Origin: Micromonospora carbonacea
GTDB lineage: Bacteria > Actinomycetota > Actinomycetes > Mycobacteriales > Micromonosporaceae
Direction of reading: 5' to 3'
Length of the DNA stretch: 64,000 bases
NCBI RefSeq assembly: GCF_014205165.1
Contig: NZ_JACHMZ010000001.1
Span: 1,896,001-1,960,000 of the forward strand
The position numbers and the translations under genes were made by a program. How positions within the stretch are numbered: position 1 is the first letter of the stretch; every line of letters starts with the position of its first letter. This document shows positions 46,852 to 55,154 of this stretch, one piece after another. Below the pieces are notes generated by a model. That model did not search any database, was not told where the DNA came from, and saw nothing but the letters and a program-made list of their open reading frames with translations.

Positions 46852-48111
46852 TCAGAACGGCGGCGCGGGCTGCTCCGGCGGGCGGCCCCAGGCCCGCCGG
46901 GCGTCGGCCACCGCCACCGCCAGCAGCGCCGCGGCCACCGCGCCGGCCGACACCAGCGTCGCCAGGTGCAGCAGGACCGGCACGGCCGCCAGCAGTGCCA
47001 GCGCCGCGATCCACCGCGACGGCGACACCCGGCCGAAGACCTCGTACTCGAAGCGGGCCCGACCGGCCAGGAAGAGCACCGGACCGCCCACCACCATGGC
47101 GATCCAGGCCGCCGCCGGATGGCCGGACGGGTGCTCGATGGTCAGCTCGTAGCCGAGCGCCATGGCGGTCAGGCCGATCACCATCACCAGGTGGGTGTCG
47201 GCGGCGGAGCGGCCGATGAGCGCCGGCTGGACCGCCCGCGCCACCGCCTCGGGCAGGACCTGCCCGGCCCGTTGGAAGTAGATCCGCCACACCAGCACCG
47301 AGACCACGATGGTCGTGCCGAAGGCGGCCGTGCGCGCCAGACCCGAGGGGTCACCGCTGTACGCCAGCCCGGCCACCAGGACCGTCTCGCCCAACGCGAC
47401 CAGGAAGAACTGCTGGTAGCGCTCGGCGAGGTGCTCGCCGATCACCTGCCACCGGTTGAGCACGGAACGGCCGAGCCCCGGCACCGGCCAGCCGAACCGC
47501 GAGGCGAGGTACTCGCCGGCCAGCGCCGCCGCCCACAGCACGACCCGGGGGGTCGTGGGCAGGAAGGCGCCGGCCAGCCAGAACACCCCGAGGAACAGGT
47601 AGGTGATCAACATGCGCAGCTTCAGCGGCCGGTACTCGTGCCGACCGAGCGCCACCAGCAGCAGCAACGGCCGGCTCACCTGCGCCACCACGTACGCGGC
47701 GGCGAACGCCAACCCGCTCACCGTGAACGCGCGGGGGATCGCCACCCCCATCACCATGCTCGCCACCAGCGCCGTCACCACCACCGCCTGCAACCCGAAG
47801 TGGTACGGGTCGTACCGGCTGGTGGTCCACGCGGTGCCCTGCCACACCGACCAGAGCGCCAGCAGGAGCAGCAGGGTCTTCCCCGTGCCGGTGAACGGCG
47901 ACCAGCCGCCCGTGCCGCCCGCCTCCACCGCCAGGTCCTCGAACGCCCGCGCCGACACCCGGGTCAGCGCGAAGACGTACACCAGGTCGAAGAACAGCTC
48001 CAGGAACGTGGCCCGGGTCGTTCCCGCGCTCGCCAGTTGCAGGCCGCTCACCCAGCCCGGCGCCGACGCGCGCCGCCACCACCGGCGGGGCCGCTGCGCC
48101 CCGGCGGCCAT
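46852..48111 (-). CDS. ltrA: Low-temperature-requirement protein A family membrane protein
   Basis: 419 residues with about ten to twelve helices. The N-terminal family signature TRATFLELFFDLVYVFALTR is followed by LLLLALWSVWQGTAWTTSRYD and GEHLAERYQQFFLVALGETV. LtrA was named from a Listeria cold-growth mutant; its transport or other role is unknown. ATG 48111 starts the conserved protein; the frame is open further upstream but that stretch does not look coding. Confidence 0.88.
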   Translation of the reverse strand: MAAGAQRPRRWWRRASAPGWVSGLQLASAGTTRATFLELFFDLVYVFALTRVSARAFEDLAVEAGGTGGWSPFTGTGKTLLLLLALWSVWQGTAWTTSRYDPYHFGLQAVVVTALVASMVMGVAIPRAFTVSGLAFAAAYVVAQVSRPLLLLVALGRHEYRPLKLRMLITYLFLGVFWLAGAFLPTTPRVVLWAAALAGEYLASRFGWPVPGLGRSVLNRWQVIGEHLAERYQQFFLVALGETVLVAGLAYSGDPSGLARTAAFGTTIVVSVLVWRIYFQRAGQVLPEAVARAVQPALIGRSAADTHLVMVIGLTAMALGYELTIEHPSGHPAAAWIAMVVGGPVLFLAGRARFEYEVFGRVSPSRWIAALALLAAVPVLLHLATLVSAGAVAAALLAVAVADARRAWGRPPEQPAPPF

Positions 48112-48247
48112 GCTCAGCGGGTCCCGTCGTCGTTCCGCTCCACCTGGCAGTCGTAGCACCCCGGCCCGCCGCCCCGACCCGGTTCCGTCGCATCCGCCAT
48201 GATCCGCCGCCCTTGCCGGGACCGCGGTCAGCGGGCAGGATCGACCG

Positions 48248-49249
48248 GTGACGAACCGATGGGGCATGACCGTGCCGCTGGGCGGCCTCCCGCTCGCCGA
48301 CCACGCCGCCGCCTACGCCGCCCTGCGCCGGGCCGGCTTCACCGACGTGTGGTCGTCCGAGGTCAACGGCGCCGACGCGTTCACCCCGCTGGCGCTGGCC
48401 GCCGCCTGGCAGCCGGGGCTGCGCCTCGGCACCGCCATCGCCCCCGCCTTCACCCGGGGCCCCGGGCTGCTCGCGATGAGCGCCGCCGCGCTGGCCGAGG
48501 CGGCCCCCGGCCGCTTCGCCCTCGGCATCGGCGCGTCCTCCCCCGTGGTGGTGGGCGACTGGAACGCCGTCGCCTTCGACGAGCCGTTCAAGCGCACCCG
48601 GGACGTGCTGCGCTTCCTGCGCGCCGCGCTGGCCGGGCAGACCGTCGACGGCGCGTACGACACCTTCGCCGTGCGCCGGTTCACCCTGGAACGGCCGCCG
48701 GCCGTGCCCCCACCCCTGCTGCTGGCCGCCCTGCGCCCGGGCATGCTGCGGCTGGCCGCCGCCGAGGCCGACGGGGTGATCCTCAACTGGCTGGCCGCCG
48801 ACGACGTGCCCACCGCCGTCGCCGAGCTGGGCGGGCGACCCGACGGGTTCGAGGTGGTCGCCCGCATCTTCGTCTGCCCCACCTCCGACGCCGGCCACGC
48901 CCGCGCCCTCGGCCGCCGGCTCATCACCACCTACCTGACCGTGCCCGCGTACGCGGCGTTCCACCGCTGGCTGGGCCGGGCGGAGATCCTCGACCCGGTG
49001 TGGCGGGCCTGGGCGGCCGGGGACCGGCGGGGCGCGGCCGCCGCCGTGCCCGACGAGGTCGTCGACGCGCTCGTGCTGCACGGCTCCCCCGAGCAGTGCC
49101 GCGACCAGGTGCGCCGCTACGCCGACGCCGGAGTGGACGTACCCGTGCTGGCCCTGCTGCCCACGCCCGAGCTGGCCGCCGGCGGCCCGGCGGCCCTGAC
49201 CGACCTGATCGCCCGGCTCGGGCCCGCCGGGGGAGAGGGCCCGGCGTGA
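48248..49249 (+). CDS. LLM-class F420-dependent oxidoreductase
   Basis: 333 residues, luciferase-like TIM barrel. MTVPLGGLPLADHAAAYAAL at the start, GLRLGTAIAPAFTRGPGLLAM, GRFALGIGASSPVVVGDWNAV and the C-terminal VDALVLHGSPEQCRDQVRRY are typical of F420-dependent members in actinomycetes. Substrate unknown. An SDR gene follows with a GTGA overlap, so the two redox enzymes are made together and may act on the same metabolite. Confidence 0.87.
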   Translation: MTNRWGMTVPLGGLPLADHAAAYAALRRAGFTDVWSSEVNGADAFTPLALAAAWQPGLRLGTAIAPAFTRGPGLLAMSAAALAEAAPGRFALGIGASSPVVVGDWNAVAFDEPFKRTRDVLRFLRAALAGQTVDGAYDTFAVRRFTLERPPAVPPPLLLAALRPGMLRLAAAEADGVILNWLAADDVPTAVAELGGRPDGFEVVARIFVCPTSDAGHARALGRRLITTYLTVPAYAAFHRWLGRAEILDPVWRAWAAGDRRGAAAAVPDEVVDALVLHGSPEQCRDQVRRYADAGVDVPVLALLPTPELAAGGPAALTDLIARLGPAGGEGPA

Positions 49250-50037
49250 ACCTCACCGACCGGGTGGCCGTGATCACCGGCGGCGCCGGCGGCATCGGCG
49301 CGGCCCTCGCGCACCGGTTCGCCGCCGAGGGCGCGGCGGCCGTCGTCGTGGCCGACCTCGACGTCGACGCCGCCCGCGCCGTCGCCGGGGCCGTCGGCCC
49401 GGTGGCCCACGCCGCCGGCCTCGACGTCACCGCCGAGGACCAGGTCCGCGCGCTGGTGGCCGACACCGAGCGACGGTACGGCCGCATCGACCTGTTCTGC
49501 GCCAACGCCGGGATCGCCACGGCCGCGGGGCTGGACGCCGCCGACGCCGACTGGGACCGGGCCTGGCGGGTCAACGTGCTCGCCCACGTCCACTCCACGC
49601 GGGCGGTGCTGCCCGGGATGCTGGCCCGGGGCCAGGGCTACCTGCTGCACACCTGCTCGGCCGCCGGGCTGCTCACCGCCGTCGGCGACGCCCCGTACAG
49701 CGCGACCAAGCACGCGGCGGTGGGCCTGGCCGAGTGGCTCGCCGTCACCTACCGCGACCAGGGCATCCGGGTCAGCGCGCTCTGTCCGCAGGGGGTGGAC
49801 ACGCCGATGCTCGCCGAAGGGCTGGCCACCGGGCACCTCGGGGCGCGGGTGATCGCCGCCTCCGGCGCGGTGCTGCACCCCGACCGGGTGGCCGACGCGG
49901 TGATCGCCGGCCTGGCCGAGGAGCGGTTCCTGATCCTGCCCCACCCCGAGGTCGCGCAGCACGCCCTCCGCCGCGCCGAGGACCCGGACGGCTGGCAGGC
50001 CGGCCTCCGCAAACTGGTCCGCCGCCTCCGCGCCTGA
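49246..50037 (+). CDS. Short-chain dehydrogenase/reductase
   Basis: 263 residues, classical SDR. Cofactor loop ITGGAGGIGAALA, acidic residue in VVADLDVDAA pointing to NAD preference, NAG motif in FCANAGIATAAG, and catalytic Ser-Tyr-Lys in CSAAGLLT and YSATKHAAV. GGGGGAGAGG precedes GTG 49246, which overlaps the LLM oxidoreductase stop. Substrate unknown. Confidence 0.9.
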   Translation: MNLTDRVAVITGGAGGIGAALAHRFAAEGAAAVVVADLDVDAARAVAGAVGPVAHAAGLDVTAEDQVRALVADTERRYGRIDLFCANAGIATAAGLDAADADWDRAWRVNVLAHVHSTRAVLPGMLARGQGYLLHTCSAAGLLTAVGDAPYSATKHAAVGLAEWLAVTYRDQGIRVSALCPQGVDTPMLAEGLATGHLGARVIAASGAVLHPDRVADAVIAGLAEERFLILPHPEVAQHALRRAEDPDGWQAGLRKLVRRLRA

Positions 50038-50057
50038 CCTGAGGACCGCCGCGGCTC

Positions 50058-50172
50058 GGCGTGCCGCCGTGTCTCCGCGTGCGTCCGTGTCTCCGCGTCT
50101 TCGCCTGTCTCCGCGTGCCGCCGCATCTCCGCGTGCCGCCGCGTCTTCGCCTGGCTCCGCGTCTTCGCCGTG
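50058..50172. repeat. Degenerate TCTCCGCGT/TCTTCGCCT repeat tract
   Basis: About 115 bp built of imperfect units alternating TCTCCGCGTGCCGCCG with TCTTCGCC, just after the SDR stop. Non-coding. Confidence 0.7.
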
Positions 50173-50191
50173 GCCCGCAGTGCCCGGTCTT

Positions 50192-50264
50192 GATCGCGCT
50201 CGATCCGGGATCGAGTGGCCTCCACACGACGCCGATGCCACTCGATCCGTGCAGCAGCGCGATC
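50192..50264. repeat. Two-tier inverted repeat (9-bp outer, 12-bp inner arms)
   Basis: Outer arms 50192-50200 and 50256-50264, inner arms 50208-50219 and 50237-50248, all exact, separated by symmetric 7-nt internal loops and a 17-nt apex. Would fold as a long interrupted hairpin on either strand. Confidence 0.85.
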
Positions 50265-50348
50265 CTGTCGCGGGCGGGGCGGGCCGGCTCCGCGCGGGTT
50301 CGGTGCCCGGGCCCGGCCCGCACCGCCCGTCGTTGTCCCTCTGCCTCC

Positions 50349-50420
50349 GCGATCTTGCACTTGCGGCCCGGGCGTTACGGGGCGAAATGGACTTTCCGGG
50401 GGCCGCAAGTGCAAGATCGC
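50349..50420. repeat. 20-bp perfect inverted repeat containing GATCTTGCACTTGCGGCC
   Basis: Arms 50349-50368 and 50401-50420 are exact inverted complements with a 32-bp spacer. It abuts the heptamer array. It looks like a REP-type palindromic unit. Confidence 0.85.
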
Positions 50421-50421
50421 C

Positions 50422-50526
50422 GGTGCGTGGTGCGTGGTGCGTGGTGCGTGGTGCGTGGTGCGTGGTGCGTGGTGCGTGGTGCGTGGTGCGTGGTGCGTGG
50501 TGCGTGGTGCGTGGTGCGTGGTGCGT
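50422..50526. repeat. Heptamer GGTGCGT tandem array, 15 perfect copies
   Basis: Fifteen uninterrupted 7-bp units (105 bp) end 8 bp before the stop of the transglutaminase-fold gene. Because 7 is not a multiple of 3, every frame stays open on both strands, but there is no sign that it is translated. Confidence 0.95.
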
Positions 50527-50533
50527 GGGTGGG

Positions 50534-52951
50534 TCAGGGACGCCAGCGTAGGGGGCCCGGGTGGACCGACCAGAGCAGTCGGCGCCACCAGGGGCGGGCG
50601 GCGCGCAGGGCGGTGACGTACTCGCCGGCCAGGGCGGCGGCCCGGTCCGCCTGCTCGGCGGCGGCAGCGCCCGGCGCGAAGGCGAGCTGGTTGAGCAGCC
50701 CGGCCAGCTCCGCCAGGTCGGGCGGCACGGCACCGGCGGCGGGGTCGGCGGCACCGGCGGTGGTCTGAGCCGTGCGCGTGACGGCCCCGGCGGTGCCGTC
50801 GACCCCGGCTTCGCGGTCGGCCCCGGCGGTGCGGGTGGCCCCGGCGGTGCGGGTGGCGCGGGCGTCGGCCAGGGCGGCGCGGGCCTGCTCCGCGACCTCC
50901 GTGGCGGCGAGGTCCCCGCCCACCGGCCGGCCCGCCAGCCGCAGCGCGTCGGTGACCTCCCGCCAGGCGCCGGCGATCCGCTGGCCGGGGCCGCCCGTGG
51001 ACAGCCGGGCCCGCGACCGCGCCCGGCGCAGCCCGGCCAGCGCCACCAGCACCGCCCCCACCAGCAGCAGCAGGCCACCCGCGCCGCCACCGACCAGCAC
51101 CGGCGTCGACAACCCACCCGAGTCGACCGGGCGCGCCGGCCCCGCCTGCGGCGGCGGCGTCTGCGTCGGCTCCACGGTCGGTTCGGGCACCTCCGACGGC
51201 GGCGGGTCCTCCGGCGCCGGCCGGAAGTCCTCCTCCACCGGACGCGGCTCGTCGTCCGGCCGGGGCAGCGGGTCGAACGCCACCCACCCGAGCCCGGAGA
51301 AGAGCACCTCCGGCCAGGCGAACGCGTCGGCCGCCCGCACCGGCCCGGTGCCGCTGGAGGAGAAGCCCACCACCACCCGGGTCGGCAACCCCGACAGCCG
51401 GCCCAGCACCGCGAACGCCGCCGCGAACTGCTCCGACGTGCCGCGCTGCCCGCCGCCGTTGCGTGGGCCGAAGAGAAAGAAGCCGAGATTCGGGTACGCG
51501 TGCCCGCTCGGCGCGTCCGCCACCACCCGGTAGTGCTCGGCGAGGAACTGCTCGATCGCCGCCGCCCGCGCGTACGGGGCCCCGTTGTCCTCGGCGAGCT
51601 GGGCGGCGAGCCGGCGCATCGGGTCGGGCACCCCGTCGGCCACCCGCAGTACCCGGGCCACCTCCTCCCCGGCGGGCACGTCCGCCGTGGCGAGCAGGTT
51701 GTTGTCGGGCCGCTCCGCCGCCGACGTGACCGTGTACCGCAGCCCCGGCGTCAGCCCCTCCGGCCGGATCAGCGTCCCCGTCAGCGGGTCGTACGCCACC
51801 CGGGCCCCGCCGACCTCACGGGGGGTGGCCACGGCCGGCAGCAACCGACCGCTGAGGTCCGCCACGGTGATCTCCTGCCGGACCGTCTCCACCGTCGCCC
51901 CCGGCGCGGGCTGCGCCGCCGGCAGGATCCGGCCGGCGTTGCGGTAGGTCGCCCCGACCCGCCAGGTCACCCCGTCGTAGTCGCTGAGCACCGCGAGTCG
52001 GATCCGCACCGACCGGCTGCCGGCAGCGTTCCCGGCGTCGCCGGGCGGCCCGGCGGGGGAGCCGGCCGGACCCGGTGCCCCCGTCGGCGCGTCGGGGCGC
52101 TCGGTGGCCACGTCCAGCAGCTTCTGCTGCGGATTCAACGCCCAGCCGGAGATCCGGATCAGCGGGTTCTCGTCCAGCGACTCCACCTGCGGCGGCTCCA
52201 CGTACCGGCGGGGGTCCACCGGGCGCTCGTCGACCCGGCCCGCCACCACCGGCCCGACCGCGGCCGCCAGCCCCACCACCACGACGAGGCCGGCGGTCGC
52301 GGTGGCGGCGAGGCGGGCCCGGACGGCCGCCCGCACCCCGGGCGGCAAGCCGGCCGTGGGGCCCGGACCGGCCGGGCCCGGTCGCCCGGACGGCACCGCC
52401 AGCCCCAGCGCGGCGACCGCCGCGAACGCCACCGTGGGCCACACCGCCGGGTCCGCGTTCGGCCCCACCACGTACACCGCCCCGGCGTAGAGCAGCGCTG
52501 GCGGAAGGTAGCCCAGCAGCACCCGGCCCGCCCGCAGCGCCACCTCCGCCGCGGCCAGCCCGGCCAGCCACGCCGCGACCAGCGGCACCAGCACCGTGTC
52601 CGGCGTCGGCTCGACCGGGATCATCGCGGTCAGCAGCCGGGGGATGCCGTTGCGGGCCGCGTCCGCCGCCACCTCGGCCAGCGAGCCCGGCAGCCCCGCC
52701 GCGTCGGCCGACACCCGCAGCGACCACGCCGTGAAACCGGCCAGGCCGGCCACCGACAGCGGGGCGACCAGCCAGGACGGCAGCCGCCGGGCGGCCACGC
52801 TGACCAGCACCGAACCGACCGCGGCGCCGACCACCAGCCGGGTCAGCAGCCCGCCCGCGTACACCCGGCCGAGCGCCACCCCGGTCAGCGCGACCAGCGC
52901 GACCAGCGCCAGCGGCAGCGGCGCGGCCCGCAGCGCCCGCCACACCCTCAC
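50534..52951 (-). CDS. TgpA-like membrane protein with transglutaminase fold, catalytic residues replaced
   Basis: About 805 residues. N-terminal block of membrane helices (LALVALVALTGVALGRVYAG, LVPLVAAWLAGLAAAEVAL, GLVVVVGLAAAVGPVVAG), an outside domain with a transglutaminase-like core at about 470-560, a Pro-rich linker, another helix (VGGGAGGLLLLVGAVLVALAG) and a DUF4129-like cytoplasmic tail. In the core the usual Cys is Ser (GTSEQFAAAF, Ser near 506) and the usual His of DAHAW is Phe (DAFAWPEVLF), while the Asp in FDPLP stays. So peptide crosslinking by the classic mechanism looks impossible. GTG 52951 overlaps the DUF58 stop by GTGA. Third gene of a MoxR-DUF58-TgpA operon. Confidence 0.88.
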   Translation of the reverse strand: MRVWRALRAAPLPLALVALVALTGVALGRVYAGGLLTRLVVGAAVGSVLVSVAARRLPSWLVAPLSVAGLAGFTAWSLRVSADAAGLPGSLAEVAADAARNGIPRLLTAMIPVEPTPDTVLVPLVAAWLAGLAAAEVALRAGRVLLGYLPPALLYAGAVYVVGPNADPAVWPTVAFAAVAALGLAVPSGRPGPAGPGPTAGLPPGVRAAVRARLAATATAGLVVVVGLAAAVGPVVAGRVDERPVDPRRYVEPPQVESLDENPLIRISGWALNPQQKLLDVATERPDAPTGAPGPAGSPAGPPGDAGNAAGSRSVRIRLAVLSDYDGVTWRVGATYRNAGRILPAAQPAPGATVETVRQEITVADLSGRLLPAVATPREVGGARVAYDPLTGTLIRPEGLTPGLRYTVTSAAERPDNNLLATADVPAGEEVARVLRVADGVPDPMRRLAAQLAEDNGAPYARAAAIEQFLAEHYRVVADAPSGHAYPNLGFFLFGPRNGGGQRGTSEQFAAAFAVLGRLSGLPTRVVVGFSSSGTGPVRAADAFAWPEVLFSGLGWVAFDPLPRPDDEPRPVEEDFRPAPEDPPPSEVPEPTVEPTQTPPPQAGPARPVDSGGLSTPVLVGGGAGGLLLLVGAVLVALAGLRRARSRARLSTGGPGQRIAGAWREVTDALRLAGRPVGGDLAATEVAEQARAALADARATRTAGATRTAGADREAGVDGTAGAVTRTAQTTAGAADPAAGAVPPDLAELAGLLNQLAFAPGAAAAEQADRAAALAGEYVTALRAARPWWRRLLWSVHPGPLRWRP

Positions 52952-54105
52952 CACCGGCGGACCCCGTCCCACTCGGCCGCGAACGCCGCCCCGTCGGCGG
53001 CGTCGACGACCACGATCCCCGTCGCGCCGGGCGGCGCCGGCTCCGTCGCCCCGAACACCCCCACCACCACCGACGGGTACGCCCCGCGCAGCGCGCCGAG
53101 GTGCCCCAGCTCGCCCCGGCCACCCGGCCCGGTCAGGAAGACCAACGTGTCGCCGAGCCGGTCCCGGCGCAGCCGGGTCGCCGCCGCCCGCAACGCCGCG
53201 GTGGCGTCCCCGGTGTCCAGCCGGGCGGCGGCGAGCCGGTCCAGCGGCCCGATCCCCGCACCGGCGGCCTCCCCCGCCGGCCCCTCAGGCGCGACAAGCA
53301 GCAGCGACACCGGCAGGTCGGCGCGCAGCGCCGCCGCGACCACCGACGCCGCCGCCTCGCACGCCGCCTCGAACGACTCCGGATCCCGGCCCGGGTGGGC
53401 GCTCGCCCGGTTGTCCAGCAGCACCACGATCCGGGGCAGGCTGGTGTCGACGTTCTCCCGCACCATCAGCTCGCCCACCCGGGCGCTGGTGCGCCAGTGC
53501 ACCCGGCGCAGCTCGTCACCCACCACGTACTCCCGCAGCGAGTCGAAGGTGATCGAGCCCTGCGGCACCCCGTCCACCCGGCCGTCGAGGCTGCGCCCCA
53601 CCCCCGTCGGCACCGCCGTCAGCGGGTGGATCCGCGGATGCACCCACACCGGCACCACCGACGAGTACGACCGCGCCAACGCCACCAGCCCCAACGGGTC
53701 GCGCCGGGTCACCCGCAGCGGACCGACCGGCACCACCCCCCGACGGTCCGTCGGCACGTCGTAGTCGACCGTGGTGTCCCGCCCCGGCCGCAGCCGCAGC
53801 ACCGGCACCGGCACCGTCCGGTCGCCGCACCGGTCCTCCGCCAGCAGGTTGGCCGCCCGCAGCCGCCCCGTGTTGCGCACCGTCAGCACCATCCGCGCCG
53901 GATCGCCCCGCGACACCCGGTCCGGGTCCGCCCGCCGGGTCACCTCCAGCCGGGGCCGCCACAACGCCACCAGCAGCGCATACCCCACCGCCCCCGCCGC
54001 CGCCACGCCCAGCAGCGCCAACTCCGGGTAGGCGAACCGGAAACCGGCACCGAGCAGCACCGACGCGGCCACGAGCAGCCCGACGCCCCGGGCGGTGATC
54101 CCCAC
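52948..54105 (-). CDS. DUF58 domain protein
   Basis: About 385 residues. Two N-terminal membrane helices (GVGLLVAASVLLGAGF and ALLGVAAAGAVGYALLVAL), a beta-rich segment with RNTGRLRAANLLAEDRC, and the DUF58 signature SITFDSLREYVVGDELRRVHWRTSAR, leading into a VWA-like fold (LPRIVVLLDNRAS). These proteins partner MoxR ATPases; the exact role is unknown. GTG 54105 is the best start, shortly after the moxR stop at 54120. Confidence 0.88.
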   Translation of the reverse strand: MGITARGVGLLVAASVLLGAGFRFAYPELALLGVAAAGAVGYALLVALWRPRLEVTRRADPDRVSRGDPARMVLTVRNTGRLRAANLLAEDRCGDRTVPVPVLRLRPGRDTTVDYDVPTDRRGVVPVGPLRVTRRDPLGLVALARSYSSVVPVWVHPRIHPLTAVPTGVGRSLDGRVDGVPQGSITFDSLREYVVGDELRRVHWRTSARVGELMVRENVDTSLPRIVVLLDNRASAHPGRDPESFEAACEAAASVVAAALRADLPVSLLLVAPEGPAGEAAGAGIGPLDRLAAARLDTGDATAALRAAATRLRRDRLGDTLVFLTGPGGRGELGHLGALRGAYPSVVVGVFGATEPAPPGATGIVVVDAADGAAFAAEWDGVRRW

Positions 54106-54119
54106 GCCCCGCAGCCGCC

Positions 54120-55127
54120 TCAGCCCTGCACCACGGACGGGGCCGGGGCGACCTGGCCCGACGGCAGCGGCACCGGCACCGAGGCGACCGCCTGGCGCAG
54201 CACCTCGGCGGCGCTCACCCCGCGCACCTGCGCGTCGGAGGTGAGCAGCAGCCGGTGCGCGAACACCGGCTCGGCGAGGGCCTTCAGGTCCTCCGGCATG
54301 ATCCAGCCCCGCCCGTCGATCAACGCGTACGCGCACGCCGCGCGGGTCAGCGCGATCACCCCCCGGGGACTCACCCCCACCCGCACCTGCGGGTGACCCC
54401 GCGTCGCGGCGGCCAGCCGGACCGCGTACGCGTACAGCGGCTCGGCGATGTGCACCCGTAGGGCCATCCGCACCATCTCACCGACCGTGTCGGTGTCCGT
54501 GATCGCCGGCAGCGCCTCGGGGGAGCGGACCGTCGCCCCGCGCAGCACCTCCACCTCGACCGCCTCGTCGGGATACCCGACGGACAGCTTCACCAGGAAC
54601 CGGTCGAGCTGCGCCTCCGGCAGCCGGTAGGTGCCGTCCATCTCCACCGGGTTCTGCGTGGCCACCACCAGGAACGGCTGCGGCACCGGGTGCCGGACCC
54701 CGTCCACCGTGACCGTGCGCTCCTCCATCACCTCCAGCAGCGCCGACTGGGTCTTCGGCGACGCCCGGTTGATCTCGTCGGCGATGACGATGTTGGCGAA
54801 CACCGGCCCCGGGTGGAACTCGAAGCCCCGGGTGGCCTGGTTGAAGATGGTCACCCCCGACACGTCCGAGGGCAGCAGGTCCGGGGTGAACTGGATGCGC
54901 CGCCACCGCCCCTTCACCGTCGCGGCGATCGCCCGCGCGAGGGTGGTCTTGCCGACCCCCGGCACGTCCTCCAGCAGCACGTGCCCCTGCGCGAACAACG
55001 CCGTCAACGCCAGCCGGACCACCTGCGGCTTGCCCAGCACCACCGAGTTGACGTTCTCCGCCAGCCGGGCGGCGAGGGCCGCGAAGCCCTGCACCTCCGG
55101 CTGGGTGAGCGGTTCGTGCGTGTTCAC
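54120..55127 (-). CDS. moxR: MoxR-family AAA+ ATPase
   Basis: 335 residues. Walker A EDVPGVGKTTLARAIA near residue 57, Walker B IVIADEINRA near 118, sensor FLVVATQNPVEMDGTYRLPEAQLDRF and arginine-finger region SPRGVIAL. MoxR ATPases remodel or mature partner complexes, often via VWA-domain proteins. GTG 55127 has AAGGAG upstream. The operon continues into DUF58 and the transglutaminase-fold gene. Confidence 0.93.
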   Translation of the reverse strand: MNTHEPLTQPEVQGFAALAARLAENVNSVVLGKPQVVRLALTALFAQGHVLLEDVPGVGKTTLARAIAATVKGRWRRIQFTPDLLPSDVSGVTIFNQATRGFEFHPGPVFANIVIADEINRASPKTQSALLEVMEERTVTVDGVRHPVPQPFLVVATQNPVEMDGTYRLPEAQLDRFLVKLSVGYPDEAVEVEVLRGATVRSPEALPAITDTDTVGEMVRMALRVHIAEPLYAYAVRLAAATRGHPQVRVGVSPRGVIALTRAACAYALIDGRGWIMPEDLKALAEPVFAHRLLLTSDAQVRGVSAAEVLRQAVASVPVPLPSGQVAPAPSVVQG

Positions 55128-55154
55128 GGCGGTGCTCCTTGCCTGGTGGGCCGG

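Noticed and set aside
50422..50526. CRISPR array
   Set aside because: Units are 7 bp with no spacers and no cas genes nearby.
50069..50616. Open frames running through the heptamer array on both strands
   Set aside because: A 7-bp repeat without stop codons keeps every frame open automatically; no start signals or homology.
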